Shown here: positions 17,301 to 25,447 of the stretch, piece after piece | How the letters are laid out: each line of letters opens with the position of its first letter | Position numbering within the stretch: the stretch's first letter is position 1 | Assembly: GCA_030833445.1 (NCBI GenBank) | Contig: JAURHD010000010.1 | Coordinates: forward strand, 1-64,000 | Direction of reading: 5' to 3' | Source of the DNA: Cephaloticoccus sp. | GTDB taxonomy: Bacteria > Verrucomicrobiota > Verrucomicrobiia > Opitutales > Opitutaceae | Length of the DNA stretch: 64,000 bases | Program-made: the position numbers and the translations under genes | The notes under the pieces: generated by a model | Databases searched by the model: none | Seen by the model: the letters and a program-made list of their open reading frames with translations, nothing else | Told to the model about the DNA's origin: nothing

Positions 17301-19223
17301 TTATTTGTAACTACGGGTGCTCATTTTTACGGTCTCGTAATTGAGCGGTTCAGTGTTGCGCAGCGGTGTTTTGTCACTGCCTTGATATTCCCAGGCCGCG
17401 GCATGGGCGAAATTCTCATCGTCGCGTTTGCACTCACCATCGGGATGCTGGTGCTCTTCGCGAAAATGGCCGCCACAACTTTCTTCGCGGGTCAGCGCAT
17501 CGCGGCACATGAGTTCACCCAGCTCGATAAAGTCGGCTACCCGGCCGGCGTTTTCCAAAGATTGATTTAGGGTGTCGCCGGAACCGGGCACATTCACATT
17601 CTGCCAGAATTCCTCGCGCAGGGCCGGGAGTTCCACCAACGCCTGCTTCAGCCCCTCAGCCGTGCGCGCCATGCCACAGTATTTCCACATAATCTGGCCA
17701 AGCTTTTTGTGGAAGTAGCTGACAGGTTGTTTGCCTTTGTTTTCAAGCAACCGCTTGGTCATCGACGCCACGTTCTCTTCTGCCTGCTTGAACTCCGGGG
17801 CGTCTGTCTTGGGCCGGGTGCCCGGTTTTACTTGGGCGAGATAATTACCCACGGTGTAGGGAGAAACAAAATAGCCGTCGGCCAAGCCCTGCATGAGGGC
17901 GGAGGCTCCGAGACGATTGGCCCCGTGGTCAGAGAAATTTGCTTCTCCGAGCACGAACAGACCGGGGACATTCGACATGAGGTTATAATCTACCCAGAGA
18001 CCACCCATGGTGTAATGCACCGCAGGGAATATCCGCATTGGGGTCTGATAGGCGCTCTCGGCGGTAATCTCGTGATAGATATCGAACAGATTGCCGTAGC
18101 GTTCCCGCACCGCGTCCTCACCTAAACGTCCAATCGCATCGGAAAAATCGAGATAAACGCCCAACCCGCTTTCGCCGACGCCGCGACCCTCGTCGCACAT
18201 GCGTTTGGCCGCCCGGGAAGCCACATCGCGCGGGCAAAGATTACCAAAGCTTGGATAAATGCGCTCGAGAAAGTAATCGCGATCCGCTTCGGCGATATCG
18301 GCAGGATTCTTCAGACGATCTTCAGCCTTCTTCGGCACCCAGATGCGACCGTCATTCCGCAATGACTCCGACATCAAAGTCAGTTTGGATTGGTAATCAC
18401 CACTAACCGGAATGCAGGTCGGATGAATCTGGGTGTAACACGGATTGGCAAAGCAAGCGCCGCGTTTGTATGCCCGCCAGATCGCGGTCGCGTTGGATCC
18501 GCGCGCGTAGGTGGAAAGATTGAAAACGTTACCATAACCGCCCGTCGCCAACACCACGGCATCGGCACTGTGGCGCTCAATCTGTCCAGTGATCAGGTTG
18601 CGGACAATAATGCCCTTGGCATGCCCGTCGACCAACACGAGATCGAGCATCTCGGTGTGAGTGTGCAACTCCACTCCACCCGATCCCACCATGCGCGACA
18701 GTGCACTGTAGGCGCCGAGGAGCAGCTGCTGGCCGGTTTGGCCACGGGCATAAAAGGTGCGCGAAACCTGGGCTCCACCAAAGGAGCGATTGGCCAGTAG
18801 GCCGCCGTATTCACGGGCAAATGGCACACCCTGTGCCGCACACTGATCAATGATGTTGACCGACACCTCGGCCAAGCGATGGACATTGGCTTCGCGTGAA
18901 CGATAGTCGCCGCCCTTAACTGTGTCGTAGAACAAACGGTAAACACTGTCGCCGTCGTTCTGGTAATTCTTGGCCGCATTGATGCCGCCTTGAGCCGCAA
19001 TGGAGTGGGCCCGGCGCGGACTGTCGTGAAAGACAAAGCTCTTAACCTTGTAACCGAGCTCAGCCATCGTCGCCGCCGAGGAGGAACCAGCCAAGCCGGC
19101 CCCGACGACGATGACTTCGTATTTCCGTTTGTTGGCCGGGTTGACCAGCTTCATGTCCATCTTGTGCTTGCGCCATTTGTCAGCGAGCGGACCGGAGGGA
19201 ATGTTGGAATTGAGTTGGGCCAT
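17301..19223 (-). CDS. sdhA: Succinate dehydrogenase / fumarate reductase flavoprotein subunit
   Basis: The 640-residue FAD enzyme oxidises succinate to fumarate (or the reverse) on the cytoplasmic face. [20 protein letters not shown] is the FAD-binding loop, and H73 in [15 protein letters not shown] is the residue to which FAD is covalently attached in the family. Substrate and catalytic segments include [24 protein letters not shown] and [18 protein letters not shown]. The C-terminal portion is about 40 residues longer than in the proteobacterial Sdh, as in the Bacteroidetes-like type. It sits between sdhC (9-bp gap) and sdhB. Confidence 0.94.
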   Translation of the reverse strand: MAQLNSNIPSGPLADKWRKHKMDMKLVNPANKRKYEVIVVGAGLAGSSSAATMAELGYKVKSFVFHDSPRRAHSIAAQGGINAAKNYQNDGDSVYRLFYDTVKGGDYRSREANVHRLAEVSVNIIDQCAAQGVPFAREYGGLLANRSFGGAQVSRTFYARGQTGQQLLLGAYSALSRMVGSGGVELHTHTEMLDLVLVDGHAKGIIVRNLITGQIERHSADAVVLATGGYGNVFNLSTYARGSNATAIWRAYKRGACFANPCYTQIHPTCIPVSGDYQSKLTLMSESLRNDGRIWVPKKAEDRLKNPADIAEADRDYFLERIYPSFGNLCPRDVASRAAKRMCDEGRGVGESGLGVYLDFSDAIGRLGEDAVRERYGNLFDIYHEITAESAYQTPMRIFPAVHYTMGGLWVDYNLMSNVPGLFVLGEANFSDHGANRLGASALMQGLADGYFVSPYTVGNYLAQVKPGTRPKTDAPEFKQAEENVASMTKRLLENKGKQPVSYFHKKLGQIMWKYCGMARTAEGLKQALVELPALREEFWQNVNVPGSGDTLNQSLENAGRVADFIELGELMCRDALTREESCGGHFREEHQHPDGECKRDDENFAHAAAWEYQGSDKTPLRNTEPLNYETVKMSTRSYK

Positions 19224-19232
19224 GGCGGGCTC

Positions 19233-20012
19233 TTAGTTGTTATCAGGCATGGGAGCATCAGCCATGGCGGCCGGATGCGGCGCCAAGGCTCCCGTGAGAA
19301 TGGCCCCTGGAATTGCCAGATTGCCGAGAAAATAGAGGAGGCAGAATAGGGCGACCAGCTTGCGCAGGACGTTGGCCCAGGTTTGCGAACGCCAGCCGAT
19401 GGTTTGGAAAAGACTCTCCATGCCATGCAGGAGGTGGAATGACAGGAGCCCCACGGCGATCATGTAAAAAATCGCTACCGGCGCGCTTTGAAACCCGCGG
19501 TAAACCATCAGGTAGACATTGTGCACCTCGGTGCCGGCCGCCACGACGGGGAAGCCCGCCACCGCGTAATCATGCTGCATGACATACGCGTGCTGGGTTT
19601 TGAAATCGGCCGGATCGGTAATCCCGAGCGTGAAATGCGCGAGGTGATACAAAATAAAGGCCAGCACCACGTAGCCGGTCCAACGGATATAGCGGGAGGA
19701 CAGCGAAGCCCGAATCCAAGTCTTGCCGGCCCCATAACCTACGCCTCTCGCCCGTCTGTTCTCCAAGGTCAGAACTGTTGCCGCCCAGATGTGCAACCCT
19801 ACCGCCAGCAGCAATCCTATCCGAGCCACCCACAACAAAGGACCCGTCTGGTGGAGAAATTGGGCGTAGCCGTTGATTTTGTCGGGATGCTCAAAAATCT
19901 GCAGGTTGCCCGCCAAGTGCCCGACAATAAAACCGATCAGGATCACACCAGTGATGGCCATGAGAAATTTCCTGCCGATCGAAGAGCGAAAGAGTGTTGC
20001 GAGTAGACTCAT
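19233..20012 (-). CDS. sdhC: Succinate dehydrogenase cytochrome b subunit
   Basis: The 259-residue integral membrane subunit has five hydrophobic helices, as in single-polypeptide type B Sdh/Frd cytochromes that bind two hemes. Candidate heme-ligand histidines lie in FIVGHLAGN, VGLHIWAA, YHLAHFTLG and SFHLLHGMES. It anchors SdhAB and reduces the quinone. ATG 20012 (MSLLATLFRSSIGRK) was chosen because it starts just before the first helix; the open frame continues 36 codons upstream without homology-like sequence. It is first in the sdhCAB operon. The 166 bp upstream should hold the promoter, but no clear boxes were found. Confidence 0.9.
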   Translation of the reverse strand: MSLLATLFRSSIGRKFLMAITGVILIGFIVGHLAGNLQIFEHPDKINGYAQFLHQTGPLLWVARIGLLLAVGLHIWAATVLTLENRRARGVGYGAGKTWIRASLSSRYIRWTGYVVLAFILYHLAHFTLGITDPADFKTQHAYVMQHDYAVAGFPVVAAGTEVHNVYLMVYRGFQSAPVAIFYMIAVGLLSFHLLHGMESLFQTIGWRSQTWANVLRKLVALFCLLYFLGNLAIPGAILTGALAPHPAAMADAPMPDNN

Positions 20013-20178
20013 TGGGGCGGGACTAAAAGGTCGCTGACGAAATTTAAGCGTCAGTCCAATACCGATAAGACAAAACCCACCCCGGATGTAAAGACCTGCG
20101 CCAGATGGGACAATCCACACACCTGAATATTAGGGGGGCTTACCCAAAGGAGAAGCAAAGCCCTGCCGGTTAATGGCT

Positions 20179-21435
20179 TCAGCGGACCAATGGCTTGAGC
20201 AGCGTGAATTTGCCACTCGCGGTCGGAGCAATCACGCGGCGGCGGAAAGCATTCACCCGGACGCCGTCACCCAGCATGGCAGCCAGACCCGTTTCCAACC
20301 CAGCCGGCGCAGTCTCATCGGAAACATAGTGGAAGTCCCAGCGGTTCTCGCTGGTTTGCATCAAGCTGTAATGCCAGCAGGCAAAATCATCCGGCAGCGC
20401 CGCATCGATATCGTAGACCGACACAATGGAACCATCAGGCCGGAAATAGAGATCGCGCTCCCGACCAAGCAGACGGTAACCCGTCGGCAGTTTTTGCACG
20501 ATATCACCGGTATGGTAACGCAGCAAGGGCATCGCCTCACGATCGCGCGTGGTCACATAGATCTGAAAGACGTCACTCAACTCCTTGCGCCATGGCGCGA
20601 GTTCGATGAAGGCATTGCTATCGATCACCTGTGAATCGTCCTTGAACGCTTCTCCCACGAACAAGTAACCCGCTTCGGTCGAACCATAGAGATCCACCTG
20701 CGCCGCCGGAAACACTTCCATTACCCGCGCGGCATGTTGCCGACTCGCCTTGCCGTAAGTCAGGATCACCGCCTTTACGCTGGGCACCTTTACGCCGCGC
20801 TTTTGGGCGGCCCGGGCCAGCAGGGAAAGATACACCGGCTCCCCTTCGATTACTTCAGGCTTAGTGGCCTGTAATTCCATCACGATGCGATCCCACTCAC
20901 TTTCCGGAAAGGAAAACGGATCACTGGAAAGATTCAGATAAACCGTGCCGTCAAAGTAGCGGTGCGGAAACGGGTGATCTTCGTAAGGGCAGAGATTGCT
21001 CGAACATCCGATCGGGGCCAGGACGCACTTGCGATAGGGGCGGCCGACAAATTGCGCGAGAATCGGCGAGGCGAGATAAGCCCGCTTGGTTTGCTCATCC
21101 CACCACCCCTCTTCCATCACCACGGTCATCGGTGACTGTGTGGTGCCACCGGTGGATTCGTATTCAAATTTCTTCTGTGCGAAACCGCGTTCAATCTCCG
21201 CATAGTCCGCGAAAAATGCCTGGTGACCGCGCTCGATGATTTCCTGTTTGGAGAGTGCGGGCATCTCCCGATAGCACGACCATTGCAACGGCTCGTTGTG
21301 CAACGGGAAACGTTGGGCATAGAGCGGACTGCGCGCATATATCCGCCGAATCTCCGACTCCAACGAAGCAGGCAGGTGCTCGGCATCGGATGAGCCCAAG
21401 ACGGCAGATGAGTTGGCAAATGAGGGGGCGGACAT
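20179..21435 (-). CDS. PaaK/CapK-like adenylate-forming enzyme
   Basis: The 418-residue protein resembles phenylacetate-CoA ligase and CapK-type adenylating enzymes. It shows the nucleotide-binding loop YESTGGTTQSP near residue 111, DLYGSTEAGYLF near 256 and RYHTGDI near 309, then a short C-terminal domain with GRERDLYFRPDGS. Family members activate a carboxylate with ATP, usually to a CoA thioester. Here the acid is unknown. The N-terminal YARSPLYAQRF matches the standard start of the family. It is followed upstream on the same strand by a Nudix gene at 40 bp. Confidence 0.75.
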   Translation of the reverse strand: MSAPSFANSSAVLGSSDAEHLPASLESEIRRIYARSPLYAQRFPLHNEPLQWSCYREMPALSKQEIIERGHQAFFADYAEIERGFAQKKFEYESTGGTTQSPMTVVMEEGWWDEQTKRAYLASPILAQFVGRPYRKCVLAPIGCSSNLCPYEDHPFPHRYFDGTVYLNLSSDPFSFPESEWDRIVMELQATKPEVIEGEPVYLSLLARAAQKRGVKVPSVKAVILTYGKASRQHAARVMEVFPAAQVDLYGSTEAGYLFVGEAFKDDSQVIDSNAFIELAPWRKELSDVFQIYVTTRDREAMPLLRYHTGDIVQKLPTGYRLLGRERDLYFRPDGSIVSVYDIDAALPDDFACWHYSLMQTSENRWDFHYVSDETAPAGLETGLAAMLGDGVRVNAFRRRVIAPTASGKFTLLKPLVR

Positions 21436-21475
21436 GTCGGGTGCTTTGGGCAGGAAATGCCTCAGGCCGGGTAAG

Positions 21476-22054
21476 TCAAACGTGGTCGGCCTTCATTTTT
21501 AGCCAGAGTGGCTCAAAGAGAAAGAGGGCACTCAGCACCAAACTATGGGTAATGCCACCGTTGCGGGCCAGTGCCAGCACCTCATCGACCGGTAGCCAGG
21601 CTATCTCGATTTCCTCATCGGGATCCCATGCGATCGAACCGGAAGGCACCGCGTCCCGCACGAGAACAATGTGGCAGTGATTATCCTGGATCGCTGGGTT
21701 GGGCGCGATCGCCCCAAGTATTTCTGCCGTGCCACCCTGATATCCCGTTTCCTCAAGCAATTCACGCTGACCCGCCACCAACGCCGACTCCCCGCGATCC
21801 ATCATTCCTCCAGGTATCTCGAGGGAAAACGTTTTGAGACCGTAGCGAAATTGCCGCACAAGCACCAACTGGTGATCCGGCGTGAGGGCCAGCACATTGA
21901 CCCACTCTGGTGGACGCAGCACCACAAAGTCGCGCTCGGTCTCGCGCACTGGATGGCGAAATTTCACGCTGTCCAATTCGAAGATGCGTGTCTTCGTGAT
22001 CAGCTTGCGGCCAAGCTCATTCCATTCCGCGGGACCTTCTGGAGGGAGTTTCAT
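21476..22054 (-). CDS. Nudix hydrolase, ADP-ribose pyrophosphatase-like
   Basis: The 192-residue enzyme contains a complete Nudix box, from GGMMDRGES through AGQRELLEETGY, near residues 98-120, preceded by VRQFRYGLKTFSLEIPGG as in ADP-ribose pyrophosphatases. It should cleave a nucleoside diphosphate linked to another group, with ADP-ribose or a nucleotide sugar the likely substrate. The start is placed at ATG 22054 because codons further upstream fall inside the terminator of the preceding gene. It lies 40 bp before the PaaK-like gene on the same strand. Confidence 0.82.
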   Translation of the reverse strand: MKLPPEGPAEWNELGRKLITKTRIFELDSVKFRHPVRETERDFVVLRPPEWVNVLALTPDHQLVLVRQFRYGLKTFSLEIPGGMMDRGESALVAGQRELLEETGYQGGTAEILGAIAPNPAIQDNHCHIVLVRDAVPSGSIAWDPDEEIEIAWLPVDEVLALARNGGITHSLVLSALFLFEPLWLKMKADHV

Positions 22055-22061
22055 TTTGGGC

Positions 22062-22097
22062 AAAAAAAAAGCCTCCTGACACGATGGTCGAGGAGGC
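22062..22097 (-). terminator. Rho-independent terminator after the LysM gene
   Basis: GCCTCCT at 22071-22077 pairs with AGGAGGC at 22091-22097. In the minus direction the stem is followed by nine T residues (22062-22070). It ends transcription of the LysM gene, yet lies only 7 bp before the Nudix start codon. Confidence 0.88.
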
Positions 22098-22121
22098 ATG
22101 AAAAATTACGCGAAGAAAATA

Positions 22122-22634
22122 TTACTTCTTCGGGAGCTTGAGCTTCTGGCCGATGGCGAGATGATTCCAATCCACGCCGGCATTGACTGACTGCAAATCG
22201 GAAAGCGCCACGCCTTTAGCGCGGGCAATCTTGACACCGTTGTCGCCCGACTTGACGATATACTCATCGGGACCAGCGACGGCGGGAGCGCCACCCTTGG
22301 CACCCGTTTTGACTGAAGCCTTGGGCGCCTCTTCCAACTTGGCGATTTTGCCATTAATATCAGCGAGCATCGGGCCCATCTGATTGAAGGCATCCTGCGT
22401 GGAGCGGGTCAGGGAAACGATATCACGACCAGCCTTCTCACTCGCGGCAGAGGCAGTGCTGACCTGCGCTTCGAGTGTGTCTAATCGGGCCATCTTCTCC
22501 TCGTTTGCGGCCAGCGTCCGATTGACGCTGGAAAGTTTAATGGCGGAATAGCCGCCGAGCAACAGGCCGATGACGCCAACGATTATGGCGCCGACTGGCA
22601 GCATGCTGTTATTTTCACGAGAAATAGTGTCCAT
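22122..22634 (-). CDS. Membrane-anchored LysM-domain protein
   Basis: The 170-residue protein has an N-terminal transmembrane anchor (VGAIIVGVIGLLLGGYSAI, about 12-30). A coiled-coil-like segment (NRTLAANEEKMARLDTLEAQ onward) follows, then an Ala/Gly/Lys-rich linker and a C-terminal LysM domain (EYIVKSGDNGVKIARAKGV to GQKLKLPKK). LysM binds peptidoglycan, so it probably tethers the inner membrane to the wall or recognises septal peptidoglycan. ATG 22634 puts a short polar segment before the anchor. It has its own terminator and seems monocistronic. Confidence 0.8.
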   Translation of the reverse strand: MDTISRENNSMLPVGAIIVGVIGLLLGGYSAIKLSSVNRTLAANEEKMARLDTLEAQVSTASAASEKAGRDIVSLTRSTQDAFNQMGPMLADINGKIAKLEEAPKASVKTGAKGGAPAVAGPDEYIVKSGDNGVKIARAKGVALSDLQSVNAGVDWNHLAIGQKLKLPKK

Positions 22635-22861
22635 GTATAAAGAAGGGTGCATTTCGAGGTCTAACCGTTCGCTCCCCTGACGCAAGGATAGATTACTAGC
22701 CGGCCAATCACTTGCCCATTTTCAGCCCTTTTCCACGTAACTTCGACGTCGCTCCATCCCACCCCGAGTCAGGTCCGAGCACCCCAATAATTGAATTTGA
22801 AGCAATCTCATCCCAATCATTGACAAGCCTAGGATATTCGTGCCCCTTGGGCCCCTGCCGT

Positions 22862-22938
22862 CGGGGCGTAGCTTAGCCTGGTAGAGCGCCTGGTTTGGGA
22901 CCAGGAGGTCGGGAGTTCGAATCTCTCCGCCCCGACCA
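22862..22938 (+). tRNA. tRNA-Pro (anticodon TGG)
   Basis: The cloverleaf is complete. The acceptor stem CGGGGCG pairs with CGCCCCG, with discriminator A and an encoded CCA end. The anticodon arm is CCTGG-TTTGGGA-CCAGG, giving anticodon TGG (proline, CCA codon). The T arm is GGGAG-TTCGAAT-CTCTC with one G-U pair. Confidence 0.96.
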
Positions 22939-23068
22939 TTCATTACGGTAATAACGTGGATTTGGAACATTACCCGGCTGAATTTTCCGGTTTGTCACAA
23001 AATCGACACGATACACTCCTTGCGTGAACTCAGGCTTCTGGCACGGTTTCAGCAGTTTCCCCACCAAC

Positions 23069-23813
23069 ATGAAAGCACTGCGGATCCTTGTTACAGCATT
23101 TTTAACAACTGGTATTGGGTGTGTAGCGCATGCCCAACTATTTACCTATAATTTTGCAGATGTGGTAGCGGGTAATTCATCCACTTCGGGTGGGGGGGAC
23201 TTCCAGTAACCTGACATTTTCGTCAGTTACTGCAAATGGAGTATCGGCCACATCAAACGCTGGCGGCGTCTTTTCTTTCACATCATGGAGCACTGGAGCT
23301 ACGACCTCGACTGACACTTTTTCAGGTGCACTAGATGCTTCAGATTATTATCAGTTTACCGTCACCCCAGATTCAAGTTATCAATATACTTTGACCAGCA
23401 TAACATTTGACGCGGGCAGAAGTTCGACCGGAGCCCGTCAATTCGAAGCGCGATCGAGTATCGACTCATTTACTACTGCGTTGACCTCATCTGCATCCAA
23501 TCCGGCAGTCAGCATAGTTTCTAGCAATGTTTTCCAGTTTACGGATAATACCAGCACGGCCACATACTCTGGAAATTCAATTACACTGTCGGGACTGAAT
23601 TTTACCGGTATATCCTCGAGCATCACTTTCAGGATTTATGCTTATAACGCAGAAGGCACTTCTGGCACATTCCGGTTGGACAATTTAGCAATTAACGGGT
23701 CTTCAGAACTTGCCGCGGTCCCCGAACCTTCAACCTATGCTGCGATTCTCGGCGGAGTTGCTTTGATCGGCGTGATCGCAATTCGCCGCCGCAAGAAATT
23801 CAGCGCGGCGTAA
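23069..23813 (+). pseudogene. PEP-CTERM exported protein, frame broken at a G7 tract (possible phase-variable gene)
   Basis: ATG 23069 opens a signal peptide (MKALRILVTAFLTTGIG, cleavage near AHAQ) and the mature start LFTYNFADVVAGNSSTSGG, then the frame stops at 23207-23209. The rest lies one frame away: Ser/Thr-rich beta-strand sequence with TSSNLTFSSV, FTVTPDSSYQYTLTSITF and FRLDNLAING, ending in the PEP-CTERM sorting signal VPEPSTYAAILGG, a hydrophobic helix and RRRKK. The two frames meet at seven G residues, 23192-23198; six would restore a 247-248-residue protein. Exosortase normally cleaves at this motif and releases such proteins to the envelope or exopolysaccharide. Slipped-strand phase variation and sequencing error are both possible. 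Confidence 0.85.
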
Positions 23814-23834
23814 ATCTCTCTTTCTTCCCACAAC

Positions 23835-23864
23835 AAAAAGGCCCGCTATCATGCGGGCCTTTTT
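23835..23864. terminator. Bidirectional rho-independent terminator
   Basis: AAAAAGGCCCGC (23835-23846) pairs perfectly with GCGGGCCTTTTT (23853-23864) around a six-base loop. Both strands end in a T-run, so it serves the PEP-CTERM gene from the left and the TPR-protein gene from the right. Confidence 0.92.
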
Positions 23865-23891
23865 GTTAGAGCGAAATAGTGACGCGCTGGC

Positions 23892-24632
23892 TTATTTGCC
23901 GAGGTTCAGCTTGATGAGCGGCTCGGTGGATTCGGCAGGTGCCGGAGTCGCCGCGGCGGGAGTAGAAACGGTGGTAGCTGCGCTTGGCGCGTCCGTCATC
24001 CGCAAGGTCATCACCCGTTGGGCCCAAGGGCTGGCAGGATCGATCTGCATGATGCGATCTGCATATTGTTTCACACCCTCGGCATTGCCACTGGCGTGGG
24101 CGAGACTGGCCAATTGATAGGCCGCTTCAACTTGAACGGCCTTGGACACGGCAGTGGCATCAACCAGTTGCTTCAAACCCGACTGACCCGCGGATACTTG
24201 GCCCGACTGGATTTGAGCCATGGCCAAACCGAGGGAGGCGCGATCCGTAATCGGACCATCGGTCAAAACTTTGTGTGCTTCTTCATAAGCACTGACCGCA
24301 TCGGCATACTTACCTTCCGCGTAAGCCGCATCGGCAACCTGAACCCAAGCCACACCGGCGAGTTCATGTCCGGACTCCGCCTTGGCGAAAGCCTGCAATT
24401 GCTCCGGCGTTTTGGCCAAAGCGTAAGCGCGGCCGATTTCCTTTTCTTTTTGCGCACCCATGTATTCCCAAGCTCCTTTGCCGACAATCGCCAGCAGCAC
24501 GATGACGCCAAGCGCGAGTAGGCCACGCTGGTTGCGCAGCCAAAAGTGCTGCAGCTTCTCCTCGATACCGGGAGTTACATTGATCTCTCCATCCGCAGCG
24601 GGAGAAGATTCGGGTTGGTTGGGTGTGCTCAT
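23892..24632 (-). CDS. Tetratricopeptide membrane protein, YfgM-like
   Basis: The 246-residue protein has a short cytoplasmic N-terminus, one membrane anchor (GLLALGVIVLLAIVGKGAW, about 38-56) and an outer domain of alpha-helical TPR repeats (YAEGKYADAVSAYEEAHK, AAYQLASLAHASGNAEGVKQYADRI split over two repeats). An Ala/Pro/Thr-rich tail follows. This matches the YfgM/tetratricopeptide_21 type, which binds the Sec translocon and assists export in Escherichia coli. ATG 24632 (MSTPNQPESSPAADG) is preferred. The 324 bp upstream, to the DUF3568 gene, contain a strong RNA-like structure described separately. Confidence 0.72.
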   Translation of the reverse strand: MSTPNQPESSPAADGEINVTPGIEEKLQHFWLRNQRGLLALGVIVLLAIVGKGAWEYMGAQKEKEIGRAYALAKTPEQLQAFAKAESGHELAGVAWVQVADAAYAEGKYADAVSAYEEAHKVLTDGPITDRASLGLAMAQIQSGQVSAGQSGLKQLVDATAVSKAVQVEAAYQLASLAHASGNAEGVKQYADRIMQIDPASPWAQRVMTLRMTDAPSAATTVSTPAAATPAPAESTEPLIKLNLGK

Positions 24633-24715
24633 GCGCAAGGGTGTTGTTTTCGGAAAAAAGCCAGCAGAACAAACCCCCGGCTGCATGTAAATGCCGGAAA
24701 CAGCACCCTGGGCTC

Positions 24716-24858
24716 CAGGCCGGAGCGTATAAAGTTCTACTGCGGCGGCTTCGCTGAGCCCGGTCGTGTAACCACTGGGAAGATCGCCACCAACGAAGAT
24801 CCGGGGCAGCGACCCTGGTTACCGTTCTTCTACAATTGCTCAAATCAGCGGCTCCCTG
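24716..24858. ncRNA. Candidate structured RNA (rod-like, 6S-like architecture)
   Basis: Paired segments nest around one axis: CAG...GGAGC (24716-24726) with GCTCC-CTG (24851-24858), CGCTGAGC (24752-24759) with GCT-CAAAT-CAGCG (24838-24850), and GTAACCA...GGG (24768-24779) with CCC-TGGTTAC (24813-24822). The result is an irregular rod of about 143 nt with a large asymmetric internal bubble. A second hairpin, CTGTGCG/CGCACAG, follows at 24856-24889. That overall shape recalls 6S RNA, but I could not match conserved 6S bases, and the strand cannot be decided. It lies between two minus-strand genes with no convincing ORF. Confidence 0.25.
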
Positions 24859-24956
24859 TGCGATGCCGCCCCAAAGAATGGCCGCACAGGATCATGCACG
24901 GCTTATTCGAACGGTGAACAGTTACACCACCGGGTCGGGTTACAGACTGGAGCGAC

Positions 24957-25358
24957 TCAGAGATGCTCTTTAATCGCCACAAAGAGCTTCTGTGATTGGA
25001 CGGTATCGCCGGTGATGCCAAAGCGGATTTTGATACTGGTGCGCTCCTTGGCGACTTCCTTGATGCTGACCGTCACCAAAGTGTCCGCCCGGTCACGACC
25101 CTCCAACTCAGCCTCGATGACCTTCTTCTCGTCCTTGGTTTGGAAAAGCCCGTAATCAGCCATGCCGGCCTTGGCGGCTTTGTAAACGGTGGCAAAATCG
25201 TGATCCACAAAGACCTGCAGCTCCCCGAGACGGACTTCACCTTCATCCTCCTTCGTGACCATTACGCTGGAACAACCGGTCGATCCAAGAACGACCCCAC
25301 CCAACAGGGCCAGACTGAAGACAAGTGGCAGTAAGCTATGATAGCGTGTGATATTCAT
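24957..25358 (-). CDS. DUF3568-family lipoprotein
   Basis: The 133-residue product has a lipoprotein signal ending in VLGSTGC. The mature part reads VRLGELQVFVDHDFATVYKAAKAG and DTLVTVSIKEVAKERTSIKIRFG, the alternating strand pattern of DUF3568, a small alpha/beta periplasmic or outer-membrane lipoprotein family with no established role. The predicted mature protein is about 105 residues. It is the only gene between carB and the TPR protein on this strand. Confidence 0.75.
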   Translation of the reverse strand: MNITRYHSLLPLVFSLALLGGVVLGSTGCSSVMVTKEDEGEVRLGELQVFVDHDFATVYKAAKAGMADYGLFQTKDEKKVIEAELEGRDRADTLVTVSIKEVAKERTSIKIRFGITGDTVQSQKLFVAIKEHL

Positions 25359-25447
25359 GATAATATACTGACCGAGGTCAGGCAGTCAGGTTCACACTTC
25401 TCCCTAACTCTCCCAAAGCCGCTTGATAAACAAGAACTTGGAGCGGA

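Noticed and set aside
16686-17570. Plus-strand frame of 294 codons
   Set aside because: Antisense of sdhB and the end of sdhA; no recognisable domain.
22722-22970. Minus-strand frame coding GRGGEIRTPDLLVPNQALY
   Set aside because: It is the antisense of the tRNA-Pro gene; this peptide is a well-known spurious annotation.
24660-24960. tmRNA, RNase P or SRP RNA in the structured gap
   Set aside because: The hallmark SRP bases GGTCAGGTCCGGAAGGAAGC, the RNase P GAGGAAAGTCCGGGC block and a tmRNA Ala-like end are all absent.
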